Shown piece by piece: positions 23,107-31,153 of a DNA stretch of 34,142 nucleotides (within the stretch, counting starts at the first letter, position 1; each line of letters begins with the position of its first letter). The notes beneath the pieces are model-generated. The model searched no databases, had not been told where the DNA came from, and saw only the letters and a list, made by a program, of their open reading frames with translations. The position numbers were made by a program, and so were the translations under genes. The stretch is from assembly GCA_022071955.1 (NCBI GenBank), contig JAJVIM010000058.1:1-34142 (forward strand). The letters run 5' to 3'. Origin of the DNA: Anaerolineae bacterium (GTDB lineage Bacteria; Chloroflexota; Anaerolineae; 4572-78; J111).

Positions 23107-24466
23107 CTTGCGCGTGCGGCTGGTGCTGTGGACGGTGGCGTTGGAAGCGCTGCTGCTGCTGGTTTTTGCCGTGGTGCTGGTAGTAATTGTGCGCAACACC
23201 CAGGCCCAGCAGATCGAGCAGACCCTGCGCCTGAGCGCTACTCAGCTCAATGCGGTGGTTGATACCAGCGATAACGGCTTTCATGCCGCCGCCGCCGAAA
23301 CCGCCGACCTGCGCAGCCGGGGGGTGCTGGCCTGGGTACTAACCCCCATCGGCGACATCGGGTTGACCGTGGGCGAGGCCGAGGCGCATCCGCTGCCCAT
23401 CCCCCTGCCGCCGCCGGAGCAACTGACTGATACCGCGCTCGACAGCGGCGCGCCGGTGCGACTGCTGGTCACGCCGCTGCGCGAGGGCAGCCGGACGCTT
23501 GGCATTATCGTGGTTGCCCTGCCGCTGACCGCCAGCCAGAGCGTCATCAACCAGATTTTGCTGAGCCTGGCCGTGGCCATTCCCATTGTGCTGGCCCTGT
23601 CGGCGGTGGGCGGCCTGTTTCTGGCCAACCGGGCGCTGGCCCCGGTGGCAACCATCACTGCCACCGCCCGCCAGATTAGCGCCGCCGATTTGAGCCAGCG
23701 GCTTAACCTGGCCCTGCCGGATGACGAAATCGGGCAACTGGCTCAAACCTTCGACGCGATGCTGGCCCGGCTAGAGGCCGCCTTTCTGCGGGAGCGGCAG
23801 CTAACCAGCGATGTCTCCCACGAACTGCGCACGCCGCTGGGGATGCTCAAAACGCAGCTCAGCCTGGCCCGCTCCCGCCCGCGTGAGGCCGCCGCGCTGC
23901 GGCAAATGATGGCCAACATGGAAGGCGATGTAGACCGCATGACGCGGCTAATTGAACAGTTGCTGACGCTGGCTCGGGTGGAGCAAAAGGGGCTGGCCGC
24001 GCTGACTCCGCTGGAGTTAGGGCCTTTGCTGGCCGGCGTAGTCGAGCCGTTGCAACGTTCCGCTCACGAGCGGCAGGTGGCGCTGACGCTATCGCTGCCG
24101 GCGCAGGTAAAATTGCCGGTGCAGGGCCAGGCCGACCCGCTGCGGCAGGTCTTTACCAATCTGATAGACAACGCCCTCAAATACACGCCCACCGGCGGGC
24201 AGGTCAGCGTGAGCGCCAACCGAACCTGGCAGGAAATCACCGTTTCGGTCAGCGACACCGGCCCCGGCATCCCCGCCGAGCATCTGCCCCACCTGTTTGA
24301 GCGTTTCTACCGGGTTGACGGCGCCCGCGCCCGCGACACCGGCGGTTTTGGGTTGGGGCTGGCCATCAGCCGGAGCATTGTGCAGGCCCACGGCGGAAGT
24401 ATTGCGGTGGACAGCCAGCCGGAGCGCGGCACAACTTTCACCGTCACGCTGCCGGCGGTAAAATAG
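23090..24466 (+). CDS. Sensor histidine kinase (HK1)
   Basis: 458 residues. Two transmembrane helices (about 10-35 and 160-185) enclose a periplasmic sensor segment, then HAMP (ALAPVATITATARQISAADLSQRL), HisKA with SDVSHELRTPLGM and HATPase_c with NLIDNALKYTP, DTGPGIPAEHLPHLFERFYR and GFGLGLAI boxes. The start ATG 23090 overlaps the RR1 stop by 17 bases; a TTG at 23081 is less likely. The same length as HK2 suggests a duplicated pair. Confidence 0.95.
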   Translation: MSPLRSLRVRLVLWTVALEALLLLVFAVVLVVIVRNTQAQQIEQTLRLSATQLNAVVDTSDNGFHAAAAETADLRSRGVLAWVLTPIGDIGLTVGEAEAHPLPIPLPPPEQLTDTALDSGAPVRLLVTPLREGSRTLGIIVVALPLTASQSVINQILLSLAVAIPIVLALSAVGGLFLANRALAPVATITATARQISAADLSQRLNLALPDDEIGQLAQTFDAMLARLEAAFLRERQLTSDVSHELRTPLGMLKTQLSLARSRPREAAALRQMMANMEGDVDRMTRLIEQLLTLARVEQKGLAALTPLELGPLLAGVVEPLQRSAHERQVALTLSLPAQVKLPVQGQADPLRQVFTNLIDNALKYTPTGGQVSVSANRTWQEITVSVSDTGPGIPAEHLPHLFERFYRVDGARARDTGGFGLGLAISRSIVQAHGGSIAVDSQPERGTTFTVTLPAVK

Positions 24467-24468
24467 TT

Positions 24469-24540
24469 ACTGGTCATTCGTCATTTGTCACTGGTCATTG
24501 GTCATTTGCAGGTTCGCACAAGTGACCAGTGACAAATGAC
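24469..24540. repeat. Second heptamer repeat array with inverted arm
   Basis: Six 7-base units ACTGGTC ATTCGTC ATTTGTC ACTGGTC ATTGGTC ATTTGCA (24469-24510), then an arm at 24522-24540 complementary to 24480-24498 at 18 of 19 positions. It fills the gap between HK1 and the MFS gene. Confidence 0.8.
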
Positions 24541-24572
24541 TCTTTTGCAAACATCAGACAGAAAGTCCGACT

Positions 24573-25793
24573 ATGCCGTCAAAACCGCGTCGCTTGCCCC
24601 GCAACGTCTGGGTACTGACCCTTACATCTCTGCTAACCGACATCTCCTCGGAAATGTTGATCAACGTGTTGCCGCTGTTTTTGGCCAATGTGCTGGGGGT
24701 GCGTACGTCGGTTATCGGTTTGATTGAAGGCGTGGCCGAAACCACGGCCAGTTTGGTCAAGCTGTATTCCGGCGCGCTCTCCGACCGGCTGGGCCGGCGC
24801 AAACGGCTGGCCGTGCTGGGCTACGGTTTTTCGGCGCTGGCCAAGCCGTTTTTGTATTTTGCCAGCAGTTGGGGCTGGGTGCTGGGCGTGCGCTTTGCCG
24901 ACCGGGTGGGTAAGGGTATCCGCACCGCGCCGCGTGATGCCTTGCTGGCCGGCAGCGTGTCCGCCGACCGGCGCGGCGCGGCTTTTGGTTTGCATCGGGC
25001 CGGCGACACGGCCGGCGCGTTCATCGGGCTGGGGATCGCGGCGCTGATTATCTGGGCCACGCAGCGCGATGCCGTCAGCCTCAGCCGGGCCAGTTTTCAG
25101 TGGGTGGTGCTGGCCAGCATTATCCCCGGTGTGCTGGCGGTGCTGGTACTGGCGCTCGGCGCCACTGAGGTCGTCGCGCCCAAAAATCGGGCAGCGGCCC
25201 AACCGATGCGGCTACGCTGGCGCAGGCTGGATGGCCGTTTTCGGGCATTTGTGGGGGTGATGGTGCTGTTCACGCTGGGTAACTCGGCGGATGCGTTTAT
25301 TATTTTGCGCGGCCAGGAACGTGGGCTGAGCGTGCTGGGCGTGCTGGGCATGCTGCTCACTTTTAACGCGGTGTACAGTTTGCTATCCGGGCCGCTGGGC
25401 GCGCTGTCCGATCAGCTTGGCCGGCCGCGGTTGATGTTAGGTGGCTGGCTGCTGTACAGCCTGATCTATCTTGGTTTTGCCACGGCGCAAACCGGCTGGC
25501 AGGTGTGGCTGCTGTTTGCGCTGTACGGCGTGTACTACGCCGCCACCGAGGGCACTGCCAAAGCGCTCGTTGCTGATCTGGTGCCAGCGGAGCAGCGCGG
25601 CACGGCTTACGGCTTGTATCACGCCGCGATCGGGCTGGCCGTGCTGCCGGCCTCGGTGATCGCCGGGCTGTTGTGGCAGGGGCTGGGGCCGTGGTCGGGC
25701 TTTGGGCCGGCGGCGCCGTTTCTGTTTGGCGCGGGACTGGCCCTGCTGGCGGCGCTGTTGTTCCGGCGGTGGCTGCTGCCGGCGGCTGCTTAA
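24573..25793 (+). CDS. MFS transporter (12-helix)
   Basis: 406 residues with twelve predicted membrane helices. The first part has LTDISSEMLINVLPLFLANVLG and the cytosolic SGALSDRLGRRKRLAVLG loop typical of the major facilitator superfamily. A second loop, ALSDQLGRPRLMLGG, appears after the central loop. It resembles the group of putative efflux MFS proteins starting with NVWVLTLTSLLTDISSEM. The substrate is unknown. AGAAAG near the ATG is weak. It lies between the two two-component systems, with PepSY downstream. Confidence 0.92.
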   Translation: MPSKPRRLPRNVWVLTLTSLLTDISSEMLINVLPLFLANVLGVRTSVIGLIEGVAETTASLVKLYSGALSDRLGRRKRLAVLGYGFSALAKPFLYFASSWGWVLGVRFADRVGKGIRTAPRDALLAGSVSADRRGAAFGLHRAGDTAGAFIGLGIAALIIWATQRDAVSLSRASFQWVVLASIIPGVLAVLVLALGATEVVAPKNRAAAQPMRLRWRRLDGRFRAFVGVMVLFTLGNSADAFIILRGQERGLSVLGVLGMLLTFNAVYSLLSGPLGALSDQLGRPRLMLGGWLLYSLIYLGFATAQTGWQVWLLFALYGVYYAATEGTAKALVADLVPAEQRGTAYGLYHAAIGLAVLPASVIAGLLWQGLGPWSGFGPAAPFLFGAGLALLAALLFRRWLLPAAA

Positions 25794-25807
25794 AAATGAC
25801 AAAATCC

Positions 25808-25845
25808 TTCATTTACACTTCATACCGGCTTCATGTTGCTTTGAT
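25808..25845 (+). promoter_or_regulatory. OmpR/PhoB-like box upstream of the PepSY gene
   Basis: TTCAT begins at 25808, 25819 and 25830, and TTGAT at 25841: four direct repeats at exactly 11-base spacing. This is the arrangement recognised by OmpR-family regulators such as PhoB/PhoP (one subunit per helical turn). A -10 is not certain (TATCAG near 25853). The gene starts at 25919. Confidence 0.65.
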
Positions 25846-25918
25846 AGACTGTTATCAGAAACGCGGCAACACACCCGTTCAAATCTATCAAATCAGCACA
25901 GATAAGGAGCATGTAACT

Positions 25919-26452
25919 ATGAAGATCAATCACAAATTTGCCGGAGCCGCTGTTGGATTGGCGATGTTGGCCGGAACTATCGGCGGAGGCATCGCGCTGG
26001 CGCAGACCCCTACCGGCAGCGGGCAGGATCAAGTTGAGACCCCGGCCTACACCGGCAGCATTACCGTTGATCAAACCCGGACCGAGGGCATGAGCGAGGC
26101 CGACGAAAGCGCGGCGCTGCAAGGGCAGGCCACTATCACCGCCGAACAGGCGCAGGCCGCCGCGGAGGCCGCCAACGCCGGGGCCAAAGCCACCAAAGTT
26201 GAGCTGGATAACGAAAACGGCGTGCTGGTGTACAGCGTGCAACTGGACAACGGCCTCGATGTGAAAGTGGATGCCGGCAACGGCAGTATCCTCCACACTG
26301 AGCAAGCCGACGGCGACAAAGAAGCCAACGACGCGAACGAAGTTGAAAACGCCAACGACGCCAACGACAACGATAATGTGCAGGAAGAGCACGATGGTCA
26401 GGCCGATGACGCCTCTGAAGCGCCCGGCGCGGAAGATGCCGCCGGGCAATAA
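25919..26452 (+). CDS. Secreted PepSY-domain protein with acidic tail
   Basis: 177 residues. A signal peptide (MKINHKFAGAAVGLAMLAGTIGGGIALA) leads to a single PepSY module (ITAEQAQAAAEAANAGAKATKVELDNENGVLVYSVQL, then VKVDAGNGSILHTE) and an Asp/Asn/Glu-rich tail with NDAN repeats. AAGGAG (25904-25909) fixes the ATG at 25919. PepSY proteins often act as extracytoplasmic modulators of proteases or accompany two-component systems. The acidic tail may bind cations or act as a spacer. Confidence 0.88.
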   Translation: MKINHKFAGAAVGLAMLAGTIGGGIALAQTPTGSGQDQVETPAYTGSITVDQTRTEGMSEADESAALQGQATITAEQAQAAAEAANAGAKATKVELDNENGVLVYSVQLDNGLDVKVDAGNGSILHTEQADGDKEANDANEVENANDANDNDNVQEEHDGQADDASEAPGAEDAAGQ

Positions 26453-26494
26453 TCCCCGGTTAATTTGCCGGCAATCACCGGCAACATAACCGTT

Positions 26495-26532
26495 AAGCCA
26501 GGGCGAACTACATTGTTCGCCCTGGCTTTTTT
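26495..26532 (+). terminator. Intrinsic terminator after PepSY
   Basis: A 14-base perfect stem (AAGCCAGGGCGAAC at 26495-26508 with its complement at 26515-26528), a six-base loop and a T-run of six (26527-26532). A smaller TTGCCGG/CCGGCAA hairpin at 26465-26484 precedes it. It separates PepSY from RR2, implying a separate promoter for the second two-component pair. Confidence 0.92.
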
Positions 26533-26644
26533 ATGGCGGGGTGCATTTAAACTCCACTTTACCTGGGGTTGTTACAGTGAAAGGAAAACGGGTAGGGTTC
26601 ACCAAAAACAATTCTGCCAATCCTGCCCAAAACGGAGAATTTCA

Positions 26645-27334
26645 ATGCGTGTATTAATTGTAGAAGATGATCCCAAAATTTCGGCTTACCTGAAACGGGG
26701 ACTGGAGGAGCAGGGGTACGCCGTCGATACGGCATTCACCGGCCGCGAGGCGCTGGAGTGGGCGGATGTGGTTGGGTTTGACGTGATTATTCTGGATATG
26801 CTGCTGCCGGAACTGGACGGCCTGGCCGTGTGCCGTACCCTGCGCCAGCGGGGCAATCAGGCCGCCATTTTGATGCTGACCGCCCGCGATGCGATCGATG
26901 ACCGGGTGGCCGGGCTGGATGCCGGCGCCGACGACTATCTGGTTAAGCCATTTGTGCTGAAGGAACTGCTGGCCCGGCTGCGCGCCCTCATCCGTCGCCG
27001 CAACGAACTGGCTGCCGATGGTAATACGCTGACCGTAGCCGATTTAACGATGGACACCCGCACTCGCGCCGTCACCCGCGCCGGGCAACTGCTGCCCCTG
27101 ACCGCCAAAGAGTACGCCGTGCTGGAATGCCTGCTGCGCGAACCGGGCCGGGTGCTGACCCGCACCGAAATTGCCGAATCGGTCTGGAATTACGACGTGT
27201 ACAATCAATCTAACGTGGTCGATGTCTACATCCGCAACCTGCGCCGCAAAATCGACGATCCGTTTGCGGCCAAGCTGATTTACACTGTGCGTGGGGCAGG
27301 GTATCGCCTGCTGGCCCCAGACGAGGCCGCATGA
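26645..27334 (+). CDS. OmpR/PhoB-family response regulator (RR2)
   Basis: 229 residues, paralog of RR1. Receiver with E7/D8, D51 in ILDMLLPE and KPF; winged-helix output (LTMDTRTRAVTRAGQLLPLTAKEYAVLECLL... VYIRNLRRKI... TVRGAGYRLL). ATG 26645 follows GGAGAA by about six bases; a longer frame from 26465 is spurious. Its last codons overlap the HK2 start. Confidence 0.95.
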   Translation: MRVLIVEDDPKISAYLKRGLEEQGYAVDTAFTGREALEWADVVGFDVIILDMLLPELDGLAVCRTLRQRGNQAAILMLTARDAIDDRVAGLDAGADDYLVKPFVLKELLARLRALIRRRNELAADGNTLTVADLTMDTRTRAVTRAGQLLPLTAKEYAVLECLLREPGRVLTRTEIAESVWNYDVYNQSNVVDVYIRNLRRKIDDPFAAKLIYTVRGAGYRLLAPDEAA

Positions 27335-28707
27335 GCCGGCTCACAACCCTGCGCGCTCGTTTTGCGCTGTGGACGGCGGGCCTGCTGCTCACGGCACTGA
27401 CCCTGTTTGGCGGGTTTGTGTATGCCAATATGTCCCGCAGTCTGGTTGCGGCGGTGGACAACGGCCTTCGCCTGACCGCCGCCCAACTGGTCGCCGGGGT
27501 AGATGTCCGCAATGGCCAATTGGCCTCAATTGACACCTACCTTGAGGACTCGCAGCAGGATTCGCTGCGGGCGCAGGGTTTCAGCCTGCGGGTGCTCAAC
27601 CTGGCCGGGCAGCCGGTGCAGGGCTACGGCCCCTATCAAACCCTGCCCGCACCGTCAACCGCCGCCCAACCCGAATTTTTGGCGACCGTTACCGATGCCG
27701 CTACCGGGCATCCGGTGCGGGTGTTCACCACGCCTATTGTGGAGAACGAGCGCCCGCTGGGTACACTGCAAGTGGCGCAGGATTTAACGGCGATGCAGCG
27801 CACACTCACCCAACTGCTCACCTCGCTGCTAATTGGCGTGCCGCTGATGGTGGTCATTGCCGGGGTGGGTGGTTACATCCTGGCAGCGCGTACGCTTACC
27901 CCCATCGACCAGATCACCCTTACCGCCCAACGTATCTCCGCCGAAGATTTGTCGGCCCGGCTCAACCTGCCGGCCACCGTCGACGAGGTGGGCCGGCTGG
28001 CCGCCACGTTCGACTCGATGCTGGCCCGGCTGGATGAGGCCTTCCACCGCGAGCGCCAGTTTGTGGCCGATGCCTCGCACGAGCTGCGTACTCCGCTGGC
28101 GGCCATCCAGACGATGCTCGGCAGTACGCTGGTCCGGCGGCGCACCCCCGTCGAATATGAGCAGGTGCTGGCCGATGTGGGCGGCGAAACGGAACGGCTG
28201 CGGACTTTGGTGGAGGGGTTATTGCACTTGTCTCGCGGCGACGCGGCGCGGGGCAATGTTTTTGAAATGGTCGATCTGTCGCAACTGCTGCGCGATGTGA
28301 CCGACTCACTGCGACCGCTGGCAGACGAGAAAGGGCTGGCTCTCACCACCGCCATCAACGATGGCTTGACCCTGACCGGCGACAGCGACAGCCTCATCCG
28401 GCTGTTTGTCAATTTGGTCGGTAACGCCATCAAATACACCGCTGCGGGGGAGATCGTCGTCACCGCCGAGCCGCTGGCAGGGCGCGGTATCCGCATCACT
28501 GTGGCCGATACCGGTTGCGGCATCCCGGCAGAACACCTGCCGCGCATATTTGATCGCTTCTACCGGGTGGACCCGGCACGGTCCGCGGGCGGCACCGGGC
28601 TGGGCCTGGCGATGGCCCGGCAGGCGGCGCAGGCTCACAATTGCAGCATCTCGGTTGCCAGCGTGGTGGGGCAGGGATCAACTTTCACCGTAACACTGCC
28701 GGCTTGA
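27331..28707 (+). CDS. Sensor histidine kinase (HK2)
   Basis: 458 residues, the same length and order as HK1: two transmembrane segments around a periplasmic sensor, HAMP, HisKA with ADASHELRTPLAAIQ, HATPase_c with NLVGNAIKYTA and DTGCGIPAEHLPRIFDRFYR. The ATGA overlap with RR2 indicates coupled translation. The periplasmic segments of HK1 and HK2 differ, so they probably sense different cues. Confidence 0.95.
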   Translation: MSRLTTLRARFALWTAGLLLTALTLFGGFVYANMSRSLVAAVDNGLRLTAAQLVAGVDVRNGQLASIDTYLEDSQQDSLRAQGFSLRVLNLAGQPVQGYGPYQTLPAPSTAAQPEFLATVTDAATGHPVRVFTTPIVENERPLGTLQVAQDLTAMQRTLTQLLTSLLIGVPLMVVIAGVGGYILAARTLTPIDQITLTAQRISAEDLSARLNLPATVDEVGRLAATFDSMLARLDEAFHRERQFVADASHELRTPLAAIQTMLGSTLVRRRTPVEYEQVLADVGGETERLRTLVEGLLHLSRGDAARGNVFEMVDLSQLLRDVTDSLRPLADEKGLALTTAINDGLTLTGDSDSLIRLFVNLVGNAIKYTAAGEIVVTAEPLAGRGIRITVADTGCGIPAEHLPRIFDRFYRVDPARSAGGTGLGLAMARQAAQAHNCSISVASVVGQGSTFTVTLPA

Positions 28708-28783
28708 TATCTGAGGATTCAAGTACTCTCACTCAATTTGATAGACAGCAGCTAAGGCGTCAGTAGCATAAACACTCCTTCAA

Positions 28784-28855
28784 TTTGAACATATGTTTAG
28801 CTCAGGTTACGCACATGCTCCACAGACAATGGTCGTCTGCGAGTGGCTAAAATGA
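28784..28855 (+). pseudogene. C-terminal gene remnant, second copy
   Basis: Reading from 28784: FEHMFSSGYAHAPQTM, then VVCEWLK and TGA at 28853-28855. It shares the E-H-M, GY, APQT and WLK pattern with the copy at 16322 and flanking bases too. An in-frame TAA lies about five codons upstream of 28784, so only the tail remains. It runs directly into the truncated SDR on the other strand. Confidence 0.5.
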
Positions 28856-28859
28856 GGGT

Positions 28860-29055
28860 ATGCCCAGTTGCCTCTCCGCTACCGGCCTTGATCTGAGCCA
28901 CAACGGTTTGGCCTTCGGTTTCGCGGCGGCCACTAACGACAACTTTTGCGCCCGACTCCGCGAACGCAAGTGTGGAGGCTTTACCGATGCCGGAGGTCGT
29001 TCCGGTGATGAGGACGACTTTGTTTTCGAAGGGAATGTTTATGATTTTGGATTTT
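28860..29055 (-). pseudogene. Truncated SDR gene (5' part only)
   Basis: About 60 codons on the minus strand: IPFENKVVLITGTTSGIGKAS (cofactor glycine motif TGTTSGIG), then VVVSGRRETEGQTVVAQIKAGSGEAT, where the SDR match ends near 28868. Beyond this the sequence belongs to the gene-tail remnant. No ATG is available in frame, only a GTG at 29090 inside the upstream SDR gene. Its N-terminal half overlaps the end of that gene. It is probably dead. Confidence 0.7.
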
Positions 29056-29986
29056 CCTTGATACCGACCATGACTGCACTTTCGCGCCACAACCGATCCT
29101 GTGATTCCCTGTCTCGCGCCAATTCCGAGGGGTCGGGAAACGTCGGTTCGCCTTTAACCAGCGAGACATAGACGCGCCCGTGCGGAGGAACGATAGTCCC
29201 CAGCGCGACATCGGCGAGCCGCTTCCCCGAATGTTCGGGCGTGTTCATCACGAACTCGGGGCGGAACAGACCGATCAACGGATAGATGGTGTGCGTGACG
29301 ATGGTGAAGAGCGCCTTCTGCAAGGCCGAGGCATCGCCGCCGCCGACACCGCCGGTAAGCCCCGGATTGAAGGCGATCACGCTGATGTCGCGTGCCTTCA
29401 CCTCGTCCAGCCGCGCGAAGGACTGCGCGGTCATCAGATTGCACAGCTTCGATACCGAATAGGACCGAATGCCCTCGCCGGAACCATTCTTAGTCGGATA
29501 GGCCCACGCCTCGAGGTCAAACGACTTGGGCGCGATTGTCTTGATGGGCGGATCATGCATGTTGCTCGACGTGATCACGAGGCGGCTGTGGCCGGCCATG
29601 CTCGGGAGCAGAAACCGGGCCAGCAGATAGTGAGCGAGATGGTTCACTGCGAACGTCAACCCGTAGCCCTCGGCGCTGCGCTGGCCGGCGCTGGATCCAC
29701 GCATGCCGGCGTTGAGAACGAGCAAATCGATGCGCGTGTCACCAAGCCACTGCACGACGGCGTGTGCGAACTCGCGGACGCTCGCCAGCGAGGCGAGGTC
29801 GAGTGGCAGGATATCGACCCTCGGCGGTGCGCTTCGGCCGCTTCCGCGGGCACCGATGATGACCCGCGTGTCGGGCAGCGCGGCGAAGTGCCTCACGGTA
29901 TGGGCGCCAAAACCGCTTGTGGCACCGGTCATAACGACAACACGCTGCGGATCGGATTGATCCCTCGATGGCTGTTGATTGAACAT
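29039..29986 (-). CDS. Short-chain dehydrogenase/reductase (protochlorophyllide/retinol-reductase-like)
   Basis: 315 residues with a Rossmann fold. The cofactor loop is TGATSGFGAHT, the middle has LVLNAG (NAG motif), and catalytic Tyr/Lys are in SYSVSKLCN. It is longer than a classic SDR, with an extra C-terminal segment, similar to the WWOX/RDH/POR-like group. It probably reduces or oxidises a carbonyl/alcohol with NAD(P). Base composition is more G/C-biased and codon use differs from the operons to the left, suggesting acquisition. The start at 29986 has a weak AGAGAAAA site upstream. Confidence 0.88.
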   Translation of the reverse strand: MFNQQPSRDQSDPQRVVVMTGATSGFGAHTVRHFAALPDTRVIIGARGSGRSAPPRVDILPLDLASLASVREFAHAVVQWLGDTRIDLLVLNAGMRGSSAGQRSAEGYGLTFAVNHLAHYLLARFLLPSMAGHSRLVITSSNMHDPPIKTIAPKSFDLEAWAYPTKNGSGEGIRSYSVSKLCNLMTAQSFARLDEVKARDISVIAFNPGLTGGVGGGDASALQKALFTIVTHTIYPLIGLFRPEFVMNTPEHSGKRLADVALGTIVPPHGRVYVSLVKGEPTFPDPSELARDRESQDRLWRESAVMVGIKENPKS

Positions 29987-30138
29987 ATTGTTTTCTCTTT
30001 CATATTTCTACTTTTTTTGACAAATCTGTTGTACTTGCCAATTGAAATCAAGCATTAAAATATGAGCCAGGAGCAGGCTTGACCTCTTAATCAATTGTGC
30101 CACCCTAGCCCGGCCCGCTACCTGACCAGCGCTCGCAG

Positions 30139-30951
30139 TCAGTGCGTGGCCGCGAACGCCGCCAGCGGTCCGAAGCCCTCCAGCGCGCCCGAGTGCGAGA
30201 ACGTCAGGTACTTCACCTCGCCCGGCGACGGGTCCAGCCGCGCCGCCAGAGTCTTGAGCGAAGCCACGTTGAGCGCGGTGTCCTCCGAGACGAACCAGAA
30301 GGCAGGCCGCAGCGTGCCGTCCGTATTCGAGTCGGCGCTATCGCCCAGGTAGAGCACTCCGTCGGCGAGGAAGGCGGCGCTGCCCGCAGTGTGTCCCGGT
30401 ACGGCGAAAACGCGCAGTTGCAGACGACTCAGGGTCAGTGTCTCGCCGTCCGCCAGTACGCGCTCGACGTGCACACCAGTCGGACTAGCCCCGATCAGCG
30501 AACCCAGAAGCGAACGGCGGGGCTCACGTCCCTCCGCCAGCACCACGTCCTCGGCCATCGCCATGACCTGCGCGTTGGGGAACGCGGCGATGCCGCCGAG
30601 GTGATCGCTGTGCCCGTGGGTCAGTAAGATGGCAACCACGTCCTCGGGCCGCAGGTTGCGCGCCGCCAGCGCCGCTTTGATCGCTTTCGCCTCCCCGTCC
30701 TGCCCCGCGTCGATCAGAACCGCGCTGCCCGGTCCCGCATCCAGGAGGAACGCGCTCGTGAAGCCGTCCTTGATCTGCACGACCCCACCCGGGAGCGCCT
30801 GACCGTCACGCACGGGCGCGACACCGCGCCTGGCGACGTAGAAGGTCGCGGCCAACCCGAGTCCAATTACGCCGAGCACGCTGCCGATGACGACGAGAAC
30901 GGTCTTGATAGGATGCCTCCGGCGTGGATATACACCTTTCCCTGCATTCAT
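30139..30951 (-). CDS. MBL-fold metallo-hydrolase, membrane-anchored
   Basis: 270 residues. An N-terminal membrane segment (about 14-36, KTVLVVIGSVLGVIGLGLAATFYVA) precedes a metallo-beta-lactamase fold. The metal-site signature THGHSDHLGG (HxHxDH) is followed by PGHTAGSAAF, YLGDSADS and a late FSHSGALEGFGPL. ATG 30951 has AAGGAAGGAAAG upstream; the longer frame to 31032 is unlikely. Such enzymes include lactonases, glyoxalase II-like and RNase-like proteins. With an export anchor, an extracytoplasmic hydrolase is plausible. Composition matches the SDR gene downstream. Confidence 0.88.
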   Translation of the reverse strand: MNAGKGVYPRRRHPIKTVLVVIGSVLGVIGLGLAATFYVARRGVAPVRDGQALPGGVVQIKDGFTSAFLLDAGPGSAVLIDAGQDGEAKAIKAALAARNLRPEDVVAILLTHGHSDHLGGIAAFPNAQVMAMAEDVVLAEGREPRRSLLGSLIGASPTGVHVERVLADGETLTLSRLQLRVFAVPGHTAGSAAFLADGVLYLGDSADSNTDGTLRPAFWFVSEDTALNVASLKTLAARLDPSPGEVKYLTFSHSGALEGFGPLAAFAATH

Positions 30952-31153
30952 TTCTTTCTTTCTTTCCTTCCTTATCCTTTTTTTAATTCTTAGACCGTGC
31001 CTGCCCCAAATTGGGCGCAGCACCCGCCACATCCGGTAAAGGTAGGCGCGTTTGCAACCCGAAAGCCATGTTCACGGCGGACGTTGCGCACTGCTATGCT
31101 GCACCCCCTACGCAAACCGCGCGCCAGGGGTCGAATGCCAATGATTTGCACCA

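Noticed and set aside
18453..24540. CRISPR array
   Set aside because: Repeat units are seven bases with no spacers; they do not fit CRISPR repeats.
29180..30058. 292-codon plus-strand open frame
   Set aside because: It lies antisense to the SDR gene, has Arg/His-rich composition without motifs, and is a by-product of G/C-biased codons.
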